Below, one piece after another: positions 1 through 8,247 of a stretch of DNA of 38,361 nt. How positions within the stretch are numbered: the first letter of the stretch is position 1; every line of letters starts with the position of its first letter. Under the pieces are notes generated by a model, which saw nothing but the letters and a program-made list of their open reading frames with translations, was not told the DNA's origin and ran no database searches. The translations under genes were made by a program, and so were the position numbers. Source of the DNA: Bacteroidales bacterium (lineage in GTDB: Bacteria; Bacteroidota; Bacteroidia; Bacteroidales; GCA-2748055); assembly GCA_029938715.1 (NCBI GenBank), contig JAOZUK010000005.1:36389-74749 (forward strand), written 5' to 3'.

Positions 1-55
1 GCCATAAGGTACTGCCAGATCTTGGTAAGCCTACGATAAATATTGGTGTATCCAT
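1..55 (-). CDS. Sulfotransferase, N-terminus only (cut by window edge)
   Basis: The first 55 bases, read on the minus strand from an ATG at 53-55, encode 18 residues beginning MDTPIFIVGLPRSGSTLW. This is a hydrophobic strand followed by the P-loop-like 5'-phosphosulfate binding loop (GLPRSGST) of PAPS-dependent sulfotransferases (Sulfotransfer_1/3 families). These enzymes move a sulfuryl group from PAPS to a hydroxyl or amine, here probably on a sugar. The ATG lies 8 bases after the stop of the upstream glycosyltransferase gene, so it would be co-transcribed with it. The rest of the protein lies outside the window, so acceptor class and completeness cannot be judged. The motif is short but highly characteristic and sits at the exact N-terminus, where the family carries it. 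Confidence 0.75.
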   Translation of the reverse strand, partial: MDTPIFIVGLPRSGSTLW

Positions 56-63
56 AATATTCA

Positions 64-1233
64 TTATTTAAAGAATTGCTGTATCCATTTTCTCTTGCGG
101 AAATACCGATAAACAAGAAACTTCGTACCTCTTATAAAGCTTGTATAGAAGTACTTAAACTCGGATAAGCGCTCAGCAGAATTCATTTTCCTGTCAATGA
201 TATCCTCTTTCTTACATAAGGAGAGCTCTGTTCCTTCCAGGTTGAAAATAACATTTACTTCATGGGGTTTCAAAGCTCTACGAAACCCTTTAATGGGATT
301 ATGACATGGACGAGATGTAATTACAAAAGGTGTTTTGATTTTGTCGACCTCCTTGGAGCCATATAGGTCAAGTTCAAAATCATAATCAATTTTCTCCACT
401 ACTAATTTCTTAACCAAATCTGGCAAGAGCTCAAGACTCATATCATAAATGCAGTTAGAATCAAATAATTCAAGAAATCGAGGCTCCGTATTGAATACTT
501 TCAAGGGTGACTGGCCACCGTGACTGGATGCATCACTCATATGAGTACCTGCATCAAAGAAGTTTGTGGTCAAAGAAACCCTGGGGTATACAAAGTATTT
601 ATCAGATTCCAATAGGAAGGCTGCGTAATATTTCTTCCAGGAGGTCTCCGGCCATCTAAATATGTAGTGCGGTATGGGAATCTTAGTAAGATCCGGCCCG
701 GAATCGAACCACGATCTGAACTGTGTCCAGTGCTCCCTGGTCCATAGTTGACCCAGAGAGCTGGGTAGCTGCAGGAAATAGACATCAGATTGATCTGCCA
801 GGGGCATAAAAGGAAGTTCTTCTGCCTCCTGCCTTGGTTGATTGTATAGCGAGATCCCCCCTATTTTCTTATCATTTTCATAGAACTCCATTGCGGCCAT
901 GGCGTACTTATAGAAATATGGAGATACAAACAGGTCGTCCTCCAGTACAATCACTGAACCATATTCAATTGATAAATCCCCGCACTGTAGAACATGCTTT
1001 TTTAAGCCAAGGTGTTGAGATTGATACCTCACCTCTTTTTCTCCAAATGGCCAGTGGAATGATTCGGCCAACTCTTTAACATCGAGGTTATGTGGCTCCT
1101 GATTATCAATGCTGATAATCAGTTTTGCATCAGAGATCTCCCTTGTATACAATAGAGATTGAAGAAGCCTCTCCAGAGAATCGGCCCTGTTGTAAGCTAC
1201 TACAACTATTACTGGTTTCGAGTTATCCATCAT
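64..1233 (-). CDS. Glycosyltransferase, GT-A fold (GT2/GnT-I-like)
   Basis: A 389-residue protein with a GT-A Rossmann-like start (VIVVVAYNRADSLERLLQSL, about residues 8-27) typical of family 2 and GnT-I-like transferases. A strand ending in VIVLEDD (about 94-100) fits the metal/nucleotide-sugar binding acidic motif, followed by an F/Y-rich helix. No membrane segment is obvious, so it is probably a cytoplasmic, membrane-associated enzyme adding one sugar to the lipid-linked repeat unit. It begins 6 bases after the sulfotransferase gene and ends 8 bases before the next sulfotransferase start, so it belongs to the same minus-strand operon. Two consecutive ATG codons (1231-1233, 1228-1230) are possible starts. 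Donor and linkage cannot be read from the sequence. Confidence 0.8.
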   Translation of the reverse strand: MMDNSKPVIVVVAYNRADSLERLLQSLLYTREISDAKLIISIDNQEPHNLDVKELAESFHWPFGEKEVRYQSQHLGLKKHVLQCGDLSIEYGSVIVLEDDLFVSPYFYKYAMAAMEFYENDKKIGGISLYNQPRQEAEELPFMPLADQSDVYFLQLPSSLGQLWTREHWTQFRSWFDSGPDLTKIPIPHYIFRWPETSWKKYYAAFLLESDKYFVYPRVSLTTNFFDAGTHMSDASSHGGQSPLKVFNTEPRFLELFDSNCIYDMSLELLPDLVKKLVVEKIDYDFELDLYGSKEVDKIKTPFVITSRPCHNPIKGFRRALKPHEVNVIFNLEGTELSLCKKEDIIDRKMNSAERLSEFKYFYTSFIRGTKFLVYRYFRKRKWIQQFFK

Positions 1234-1239
1234 CTACAA

Positions 1240-2058
1240 TTATTCATTCAGCATCCATTCATAATTTGTTCCAGAAAGCACTTCTTCAACCTCCTCTATA
1301 TTCACTATCATATTCCTCACAGGAAATGGATTTGTCCTTGAAAGTTTAACAACTACATCTTTGGCTTTGATTCCGATGTGGCCACAGATCTTTCTGTACC
1401 CTACCCTGGGGTCTTCCTGAATATCATCTTCGTAGGTAAGAGTCAAACAATTCTTCTGTTCCAGCATTTTAGCAACTGACAATACCTGGTTGTCATAGTC
1501 TTCAAGAAAAGTCAATAAGGGTTTGGAATCAAAATCAATTACAATATGGTCTACATTCACATATACCTGCTTTAACTTCGCCTTCGCTTTGCCCTCCTGA
1601 TGATACCTCATTTTGTCCTCATGTGCAATCAGGCTGGAGACAATTTTCCTAAGCCTGTTTTTACGATCCAGGTGGATGTAATATGTAAATCCGAGGCCGT
1701 CAAGGCTCTTAAGGAATGCTTCCTCTGAATATCCAATCAACTGATGATGAAATGGTTTCATCTCAAATCCGTAGTACCTATGCATTGCTTTCCGCATATT
1801 CCCTTTTAGCAAATCAATGGCATCTGCAGGCATTTTACCTGCAACCTCTTCTCCGTTACTTGAATACTCCCACTTTTTAAACACACCTGAATAAAACTCA
1901 GAGGCCCAGTATATATTGTTATGCTGATTTAAGAGGGAAGACAATACGGTGCTTCCACATCGGCCAATATGGTACATGGCAATATTCCCGGGCCTAAAGG
2001 GGGATAATACTGTATTGAGAGAGGAAATGGCGATTTCCTTGAACTTCGATTTTTCCAT
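1240..2058 (-). CDS. PAPS-dependent sulfotransferase family protein
   Basis: A 272-residue soluble protein. The segment MYHIGRCGSTVLSSLL (about residues 28-43) is the 5'-phosphosulfate binding loop of sulfotransferases (G-R-x-G-S-T). A later stretch, IHLDRKNRLRKIVSSLIA (about 128-145), fits the 3'-phosphate binding strand-helix with its Arg...Ser pair. The predicted role is cytosolic O-sulfation of a sugar in the repeat unit or of its precursor, using PAPS. Its ATG overlaps the stop of the upstream polymerase-like gene by one base (TGATG), so translation is probably coupled. Being surrounded by Wzy, Wzx and glycosyltransferase genes points to a polysaccharide acceptor. Small-molecule or lipid acceptors cannot be excluded. 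Confidence 0.78.
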   Translation of the reverse strand: MEKSKFKEIAISSLNTVLSPFRPGNIAMYHIGRCGSTVLSSLLNQHNNIYWASEFYSGVFKKWEYSSNGEEVAGKMPADAIDLLKGNMRKAMHRYYGFEMKPFHHQLIGYSEEAFLKSLDGLGFTYYIHLDRKNRLRKIVSSLIAHEDKMRYHQEGKAKAKLKQVYVNVDHIVIDFDSKPLLTFLEDYDNQVLSVAKMLEQKNCLTLTYEDDIQEDPRVGYRKICGHIGIKAKDVVVKLSRTNPFPVRNMIVNIEEVEEVLSGTNYEWMLNE

Positions 2059-3305
2059 CAGGCTTTCTGCATTATTGTGGATTTTATTTTGGGTGTGCTA
2101 TTTTCTAATCTCGATTCCCGATTTTTGAGCGATGCATCATTAGAGGTATCGACCAAATAGAGCAAGCAAACCATCATACAAATGAAGTCTGCTTCAGCAA
2201 ATGCTGCAGATGTAGTAATACCAATAATTACTGCAATAAAATAATATTTTACATAGCTCTGCCCCGGGTCTATTTTAAGCTTTAGCAATCTGATACATAT
2301 TCCAAGCACACCAATGATAAAGAACAGTCCATAGAAGACATAATTTCCAAACAAACCGATATCAGATAAGTAGTAGCGGTATTTCAATGTAGTTAACCTT
2401 ATTAACTTCCCATAATTAGAATGGGGATAGGCTTTGCCATTTCCAGTAATATATGCAATTGGGTGTGATTCATTAAATTCAGTCATATAATACCGTATAG
2501 CTTTAAGCCTGATATAATCCTCCCCTTTTGCCATATCAGTTTTGGACTGGTTAACTAATTCTCCGAAAATATCCTGAAATATGAAGAAAATAGCAATACT
2601 GCCTATTAGACCAAGCATTACAAGAAATATCCTTGACTGCACTTTCCGGTCGATTATCACAAACAAAACCACTGTCAATGTCTGAATTGCAATTGCGGAC
2701 CTGCCTCCTCGCATTACATAGATTGCAATAACAAGAAAAATAAGAAGAAGATATTTAAGATTATTGGACCTGAGAAACTTCTGCAGATATAACAAGAAAG
2801 CCAATGCTATATAGTCAGCACCTTCTATATAGATCCTGACAGTTCCCCTTTCTGCACGAACCGTGCCATCTGTAATTAATCTTGGATAGAGTGCAGTTTG
2901 TAGAAAATGCATTCCAATATATACAACGGCGAAGAAAACAAAGACCTTCTCCATGTCCTTTGGTTCAAATTTCAGCTGATGCAGGAGAAAATAGAGGAGG
3001 TAATAATACATCGCCCTTTGAGCAAACATGGTATGTACAATGCGTTGATCACGGGCAGCATAGGAGGTAATCATGCTGGTAATCAGAGATAGTAAAATAA
3101 AAAGCAAGGCCACTGAAAAATTCCGTTTGATGCCCTTTTGATTTGAATAGACCAGATGGAAGAGAATTAATACAAAAATAATTCCTCCACCTAATATTTC
3201 GGCCATCTTCTGCATTGCAGATCCCAGGAAAGAAAGCTCATAAAACGAGACTGAACAAAGGATGATAACCGCAAGTATAACAATATTTATCCTCCGCTTC
3301 AACAT
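2058..3305 (-). CDS. Polysaccharide (O-antigen-type) polymerase, Wzy-like
   Basis: A 415-residue, strongly hydrophobic protein with about ten predicted membrane spans and a larger periplasmic-type loop (about residues 245-305) rich in polar and aromatic residues, the usual Wzy layout. A short YVMRGGRSAIAI segment after the central spans resembles the basic R-x-G-R-S motif often seen in Wzy/ligase proteins. It would join undecaprenyl-linked repeat units at the outer face of the inner membrane. Wzy proteins have poor sequence conservation, so the call rests on topology and on lying 5 bases downstream of the flippase gene. An O-antigen-ligase-family protein is the main alternative. The tail of about 30 residues after the last span is polar. 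Confidence 0.7.
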   Translation of the reverse strand: MLKRRINIVILAVIILCSVSFYELSFLGSAMQKMAEILGGGIIFVLILFHLVYSNQKGIKRNFSVALLFILLSLITSMITSYAARDQRIVHTMFAQRAMYYYLLYFLLHQLKFEPKDMEKVFVFFAVVYIGMHFLQTALYPRLITDGTVRAERGTVRIYIEGADYIALAFLLYLQKFLRSNNLKYLLLIFLVIAIYVMRGGRSAIAIQTLTVVLFVIIDRKVQSRIFLVMLGLIGSIAIFFIFQDIFGELVNQSKTDMAKGEDYIRLKAIRYYMTEFNESHPIAYITGNGKAYPHSNYGKLIRLTTLKYRYYLSDIGLFGNYVFYGLFFIIGVLGICIRLLKLKIDPGQSYVKYYFIAVIIGITTSAAFAEADFICMMVCLLYLVDTSNDASLKNRESRLENSTPKIKSTIMQKA

Positions 3306-3310
3306 TCACT

Positions 3311-4738
3311 TCAGGATTTTGCTGGTTTGAGTTTTCGCTTAAGCAGTCTGTATCCATTGGCAAGATCTTCTCGCTGCCTGATGATGAGGTGGACCAGGTA
3401 TATGAATGCAAATGCAACGGTTAACCAGGTATACCCGATCCAAATGGAAACAACCATAAACGCTGATAGTGCAATCTTTGGCACCCAGAACGTCAGGATC
3501 TCCTTCATTTCAAATCCAAATGAGCGCCTGAATCCAATGTACATGACCAATGGAAGATTGACAAGCAAAAAGGAGAGAGAATAGAATCTTATTACATGCA
3601 CATATGAGAAGAAAGCTCCAGTAGCTATGGCTGCAATCATTACAATATTTACGGGTATTCCCAACCTGAACATAATCTTCTCTTTGCTATATAAGATGAA
3701 GATATTCCCAGTGGTGGAATTGAGGGTCTGGGTTAATATTAATATTCCGATGTAGGGCAACAGATCTGCCACAAGAATCCAACGTTCAGACCACAACAAC
3801 ACCACAAGTGGTTCTGAAAAGAAGATCAACAGAACAGCGATTGGGTAGTTGATCAGGCTGATAATCCCAAGCAGATTCATATACTCCCTATTTACATCTC
3901 CCCCCTTGCTCATTAAATCTTTTAAGCTTGGGTAGAGTACTTTCCCAAAAAGCCCGGTCATAATACCCGTAACCATTGTTAACAGTCGGTATGCCCTGTT
4001 ATAGATCCCAAGACTGTCTGCTCCATATACCTTTCCAATGATCAAGTTGTCTGAGTTCCTGGCCCAGTAGTTGAGAAAGGTAAAACCTGAAAGATTCCCA
4101 ATAATACTTTTTGCTTTTCTGAAACCAACGATCAGATACTTTCTTGGATAGATTTTAAACCTGATTTTGGTTCTATTGTAATACATAAATATCCTGACCA
4201 CACTTCCCACCAATGGCGGGAGGATCAATGCCCAGTATGAGAATCCAAGAAATGCAAACAATATCATAAACAGGACCTCAATTACAGACCCAATTAATTC
4301 CAATGAACCCAAGCTGTTAAATTTGAGCTGTTTTGAGAGCACTCCGTAGGGCACTGTAACCAATGATCGAAATATGAAGTTGAGAGACATTACAAGTGTG
4401 GGCAAAATGAGTGCCGGATCCTCATAAAAGAGGGAGATGGGGTAAGCGATCAAGGCCACCAGCAGGAACAGAATAACCCCAATAATAAATGAGAGGTAGT
4501 GAATAACCCTTTGAAACAGTTTGCCATAATCACTTCTGATAATCAAATAGGACAAACCCGCATCTGAGAAGGTTTTTACAAAACCGGTAAACACAGTTAT
4601 CAATGCCACAAATCCATACTCCTCCGGCAGAAGCAAACGTGAAAGTATGATGGTTGCCAGAAAGCCTATAATCTGAGAGGTGTAGGTATATCCTCCAAGT
4701 ACTATGATATTCTTAAATAGATTCTTACGAAAACTCAA
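3311..4738 (-). CDS. Lipid-linked oligosaccharide flippase, Wzx/WzxC-like
   Basis: A 475-residue protein with roughly 12-14 membrane segments. It starts with a short cationic leader, then VLGGYTYTSQIIGFLATIILSRLLLPEEYGFVAL in two parts: a first span and the conserved R-L-L-x-P-E-x-Y/F-G element (around residues 34-42) of the polysaccharide transporter (MVF/MATE-like) family. It would flip the undecaprenyl-linked repeat unit to the periplasmic side for Wzy. It lies between a GT2 gene (20 bases away) and the polymerase-like gene (5 bases away) on the same strand. Length and motifs match WzxC-type flippases of exopolysaccharide loci. Confidence 0.88.
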   Translation of the reverse strand: MSFRKNLFKNIIVLGGYTYTSQIIGFLATIILSRLLLPEEYGFVALITVFTGFVKTFSDAGLSYLIIRSDYGKLFQRVIHYLSFIIGVILFLLVALIAYPISLFYEDPALILPTLVMSLNFIFRSLVTVPYGVLSKQLKFNSLGSLELIGSVIEVLFMILFAFLGFSYWALILPPLVGSVVRIFMYYNRTKIRFKIYPRKYLIVGFRKAKSIIGNLSGFTFLNYWARNSDNLIIGKVYGADSLGIYNRAYRLLTMVTGIMTGLFGKVLYPSLKDLMSKGGDVNREYMNLLGIISLINYPIAVLLIFFSEPLVVLLWSERWILVADLLPYIGILILTQTLNSTTGNIFILYSKEKIMFRLGIPVNIVMIAAIATGAFFSYVHVIRFYSLSFLLVNLPLVMYIGFRRSFGFEMKEILTFWVPKIALSAFMVVSIWIGYTWLTVAFAFIYLVHLIIRQREDLANGYRLLKRKLKPAKS

Positions 4739-4758
4739 TCTGTCGATCTTTAGTAATG

Positions 4759-5694
4759 TTACCTCTTTCTCCTTTTCAACATATGCTTAAAAATGGCCCG
4801 CAAATACTCACCTGTACTAATTGGGCGCTTTAATCGGTTCTGATGCCACTCTAACTTCCTGGTGTCTGAACTTATCCTGGTTCGAAACATAAAATAGGCG
4901 TACCTGTTCCTGTTTTTCTTATACTCCTCCTCCAAAGACGAATCTATGGATTTGAACTTAAATAAGGCGTACTCTCTAAAATAGAGACGGGTATTTAATT
5001 TGGAGGTGACAGTACTGGTTACTGTATTCTCATGCCTGCGGGTGTAACTTAGCACCTGGAATATAAATCCCAGATCCCACTGCATAAGCAGCTCATAGGA
5101 TAAAAAAGTGTCCTGATGAAAAGCTTCATCCTGATAGATCTCGGGGTGGTAAACAAGTTTTTTTAATGACTCGTTCCGATACAATACCGAATTTACAGAA
5201 CTGGTTACATTCAACTCCTGCTTAAGTTGCTTGATCAATACCTCTTTCCCGTCAAACCTGTTTCCATTGTTTATGTCCAGCCCCTCTCCACGTAACTCCT
5301 TATCCACAAGCCGTATGGAAGAACAAATTCCAACTTCAGGATGTTTTTCCATCACATCTACCATCTCTGAAATGAAATTGGGTGTGATCCAATCGTCGGC
5401 AGGTAGTAGTTTGAAGTAACTGGCATCATCACTGATTAGCGAATAGCAGAAGTTCCAGTTGTCGGTAATGGGCAACAACTCTTTTGTATGAAATAACTTA
5501 AAACGGGGATCGGATTTAACATATTTCTCTGCTACCGCTGCAGTATTGTCTGAACTGAAATTATTGGATATGACGCACTCCCAGTTAGAATAGGACTGAT
5601 TCTTGATGCTATCCAGGCACTCTGCCAGGTACTCCTCACCGTTATATGCAGGTACTCCGATAGAGACTAAGGGTTTATGATCAATGTTATTCAT
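4759..5694 (-). CDS. Glycosyltransferase family 2
   Basis: A 311-residue GT-A enzyme. The N-terminal nucleotide-binding strand and loop is LVSIGVPAYNGEEYLAECLD (about residues 9-28), followed by the NNFSSDNT motif (about 44-51). The acidic metal-binding motif is in KLLPADDWITPNF (about 95-107). No membrane span is visible. It should transfer a sugar from a nucleotide donor to the growing lipid-linked oligosaccharide on the cytoplasmic face. The gene is nine bases downstream of the SGNH acyltransferase partner and 20 bases upstream of the flippase. The basic C-terminus (…MLKRRKR) may help membrane association. Donor and acceptor are not predictable here. Confidence 0.88.
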   Translation of the reverse strand: MNNIDHKPLVSIGVPAYNGEEYLAECLDSIKNQSYSNWECVISNNFSSDNTAAVAEKYVKSDPRFKLFHTKELLPITDNWNFCYSLISDDASYFKLLPADDWITPNFISEMVDVMEKHPEVGICSSIRLVDKELRGEGLDINNGNRFDGKEVLIKQLKQELNVTSSVNSVLYRNESLKKLVYHPEIYQDEAFHQDTFLSYELLMQWDLGFIFQVLSYTRRHENTVTSTVTSKLNTRLYFREYALFKFKSIDSSLEEEYKKNRNRYAYFMFRTRISSDTRKLEWHQNRLKRPISTGEYLRAIFKHMLKRRKR

Positions 5695-5703
5695 ATTTTC
5701 TAA

Positions 5704-6783
5704 CTACAACGCATTTATTGTTTCAATCAATTTATGAAGTGTAATGTCCACTCCCTTTTTATTCCAGTGCGTATCTGTACCATAATAGAGAACCTCTTCG
5801 GAATGCAAGAAATCTTCATACACCTCAACGCAGGTTACATTACGTTGTCTTAATCCAGCATACAGCAGAGGAAGAAATTCGAAGTAGGGATCGTTATTTA
5901 CAACCGTATGATACAGCGTATACTTATTAGGTAAAGGTAGAAACACCAATTTCATATTCATGGTCTCTTCCAGCACTTCTGACATATGCGCAATGTTATC
6001 ACAGTACCTCTCTATTTGCTCCAAAGAATAATCATAGTAGTAGCTTCCAGGTTCGTCATCCAGCTGTTTATCAAAGAAAAGCCAGGGCTCTTCTCCGGTC
6101 TTATATACAGGGGTCTGGCTGGAGATATAACCGAACATATTGAACTTCATTGTGGAGCTTAGTGCAAAAAGATCTGTTGTAAAGACACTTCCTTTTAACA
6201 GTTGCCTGTACATCTCCTCCATATTTGCTGGAAATACCATTGAGGCAATCTTATCTACCTTTGAATTTTTGGATGCCATATCCCCGTCACATAGTGAATA
6301 GCTGTAGGGTTGATCGAACTTGAAGGGAATGTTTCGTTCAACGGCCTCGTATATCACTATTTTTGGATCCCCGGGACCAATGTCATACTCAGAAAGGACA
6401 CAAAAAGGATTGGATTGTTGAGGTGACAGAAACCTGTGGTAGAAAACTCTTTCATCCAATGTATCATTTAGCCTCTCGGGAAGAGTGACCTGCCTGGAAA
6501 AATCGAGGAAGCTATCCCCGAAAATGAGGATCTCTGCTTCAGAAGGATCCGGATGCTTTTCTGAAAGCCTGTACTTCCTAATAGGAGTAGGCATATCCTC
6601 CTTAAAGTGAGAGATATAATTAAAATAATAGAGATCGCCATATTTGGTAAACTCCCAGTGTTCGGGTATGATCTTCTCCACCAAAACGCTGTTTAGCACA
6701 GGTAGTGAACGTATGGCAATAAATGCAAACAGGCAAAATGCCCCAGCAGTATATATGATTATTTTCAGGAGTCTTTCACTCAT
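5704..6783 (-). CDS. SGNH-fold partner of MBOAT O-acyltransferase (AlgJ/DltD-like role)
   Basis: A 359-residue protein with one N-terminal membrane anchor (about residues 7-25) and a periplasmic domain. A serine block, ILIFGDSFLDFS (about 85-96, Ser91), sits near the start, and a block GTDTHWNKKG (about 335-344, Asp337/His339) sits at the end. These are the catalytic Ser and Asp-x-His of SGNH hydrolases/acyltransferases. It directly follows the MBOAT gene by nine bases. In known systems (AlgI with AlgJ/AlgX, DltB with DltD) such pairs move an acetyl or other acyl group across the membrane onto a polysaccharide. The order here (GDS first, DTHW last) is the classical SGNH order, whereas AlgX/AlgJ have the Asp-His motif before the Ser. 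It is therefore probably not a true AlgJ orthologue. Confidence 0.75.
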   Translation of the reverse strand: MSERLLKIIIYTAGAFCLFAFIAIRSLPVLNSVLVEKIIPEHWEFTKYGDLYYFNYISHFKEDMPTPIRKYRLSEKHPDPSEAEILIFGDSFLDFSRQVTLPERLNDTLDERVFYHRFLSPQQSNPFCVLSEYDIGPGDPKIVIYEAVERNIPFKFDQPYSYSLCDGDMASKNSKVDKIASMVFPANMEEMYRQLLKGSVFTTDLFALSSTMKFNMFGYISSQTPVYKTGEEPWLFFDKQLDDEPGSYYYDYSLEQIERYCDNIAHMSEVLEETMNMKLVFLPLPNKYTLYHTVVNNDPYFEFLPLLYAGLRQRNVTCVEVYEDFLHSEEVLYYGTDTHWNKKGVDITLHKLIETINAL

Positions 6784-6792
6784 AGCTACACA

Positions 6793-8232
6793 TTAAAACT
6801 GAAAATAAAGAAAGTCAACTTCCTCCCATTTACCCAACACAACAATCATCAGGATTAAGCCCACTAACAATACCCACTTAACGGGGCGTATCAGGGTTTT
6901 TAATCTTTCATACAATCCGATCTGCTCCTCAAGAATCTCCACAATTCCCAGAAATAAAATACCCCCAAGGGCGATGGCCAGATCGACTTTATTCTCAAAG
7001 AGATTGATCACTGTACCAGGTTCAAAATGGAACATATTTCTGATCACAACGATGGCATCTCCCAGAGAGTTTGCCCTGAAAAATATCCATGCAAAATAGA
7101 CCAGAATGAAGGTTTTAATAATTCTGAGGATTTTATGCACAGCAGGGGCCCGGTCCAATCGCAAAGAAGCATTGACTACCTCGGATATTCGATTGATCCA
7201 AATAGCAAATACCAGGTAAAAACCGTGCAGACCGCCCCAGATGACAAAGGTCCAGTTTGCACCATGCCATAGGCCACTTACCACAAATGTGAGAAACAGG
7301 TTTACCTGCCACCGCCATTTAGCCACCCGACTCCCCCCCAGCGGAATATAGACATAATCCCTGAACCAGGTGGAGAGAGAAATGTGCCACCTGTGCCAGA
7401 ATTCACCTATGTTCTGAGCCAGGTACGGTCTCCTGAAATTGGTCATCAGTTTGTAACCCATAATCAGCGCCGATCCGATGGCTATATCTGAATAGCCGGA
7501 AAAGTCACAATATATCTGAAAAGAGAAAAATAGAGTTGCCAAAGCCTGTTGAATCCCCGAGTATTCAGTAGCGTTGTTATAGACCAGGTTTACGTATTCC
7601 GACAGGCGATCGGCAATAACGACTTTCTTAAAGAATCCCCAGCTCATAAGCAGGATACCTGTCTTCACCCTTTCGTATTCGAAGGTGAACTTTTCCCGAA
7701 ACTGCGGCAGCAGATTTACCGAACGCTCTATGGGACCGGCCACAAGTTGTGGAAAGAAGGAGACAAACAGAGCAAATCTGCCCAAATGGTATTCAGGCTC
7801 TCGTTGGCGGCGATAAATATCAATGGTATAACTAAGGGTTTGAAATGTATAAAATGAGATTCCTACAGGCAGCAGGTAGTTGTAGGTAGGTGTCTCATAA
7901 AATATATTAAGCTTATTGAAGATCACATTGATCGAGTCACTGAAAAAGTTGAAGTACTTAAAAAAGAAAAGCAATCCCAGATTGGTCCCCAGGCTTAAAA
8001 GCAGGAACAACCTTCTAAATCCTTCCTTACGGGATCGATGAAGCATAATCCCCGCGAAGTAGTCAATGATTGTAGATGTAACAATGAGTACCACATACTT
8101 ATAGTTCCAGCACATATAGAAGTAGTAGCTGGCCAGCAAGAGAAGCACCCATCTGTACTTTGGCTTCAGCACAAAATAGAGTGCCACCACCATAGGGAAG
8201 AAGAAAATAAACTGAAGGGAATTAAATAGCAT
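6793..8232 (-). CDS. MBOAT-family O-acyltransferase (AlgI-like)
   Basis: A 479-residue polytopic membrane protein, the usual length for AlgI-type MBOAT proteins. Signature segments are PVGISFYTFQTLSYTIDIYR (about 122-141), FPQLVAGPIER (about 160-170), EFWHRWHISLSTWFRDYVYI (about 277-296) and SGLWHGANWTFVIWGGLHG (about 319-337), with His323 as the presumed catalytic residue. It should pass an acyl group, usually acetyl, through the inner membrane to a periplasmic acceptor, working with the SGNH protein encoded next. The operon context makes the acceptor the exopolysaccharide made by this locus. A run of seven G on the coding strand (plus coordinates 7333-7339) encodes the Gly-Gly of PLGGSR. 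Confidence 0.92.
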   Translation of the reverse strand: MLFNSLQFIFFFPMVVALYFVLKPKYRWVLLLLASYYFYMCWNYKYVVLIVTSTIIDYFAGIMLHRSRKEGFRRLFLLLSLGTNLGLLFFFKYFNFFSDSINVIFNKLNIFYETPTYNYLLPVGISFYTFQTLSYTIDIYRRQREPEYHLGRFALFVSFFPQLVAGPIERSVNLLPQFREKFTFEYERVKTGILLMSWGFFKKVVIADRLSEYVNLVYNNATEYSGIQQALATLFFSFQIYCDFSGYSDIAIGSALIMGYKLMTNFRRPYLAQNIGEFWHRWHISLSTWFRDYVYIPLGGSRVAKWRWQVNLFLTFVVSGLWHGANWTFVIWGGLHGFYLVFAIWINRISEVVNASLRLDRAPAVHKILRIIKTFILVYFAWIFFRANSLGDAIVVIRNMFHFEPGTVINLFENKVDLAIALGGILFLGIVEILEEQIGLYERLKTLIRPVKWVLLVGLILMIVVLGKWEEVDFLYFQF

Positions 8233-8247
8233 CTGTTTTAAAAGGGC

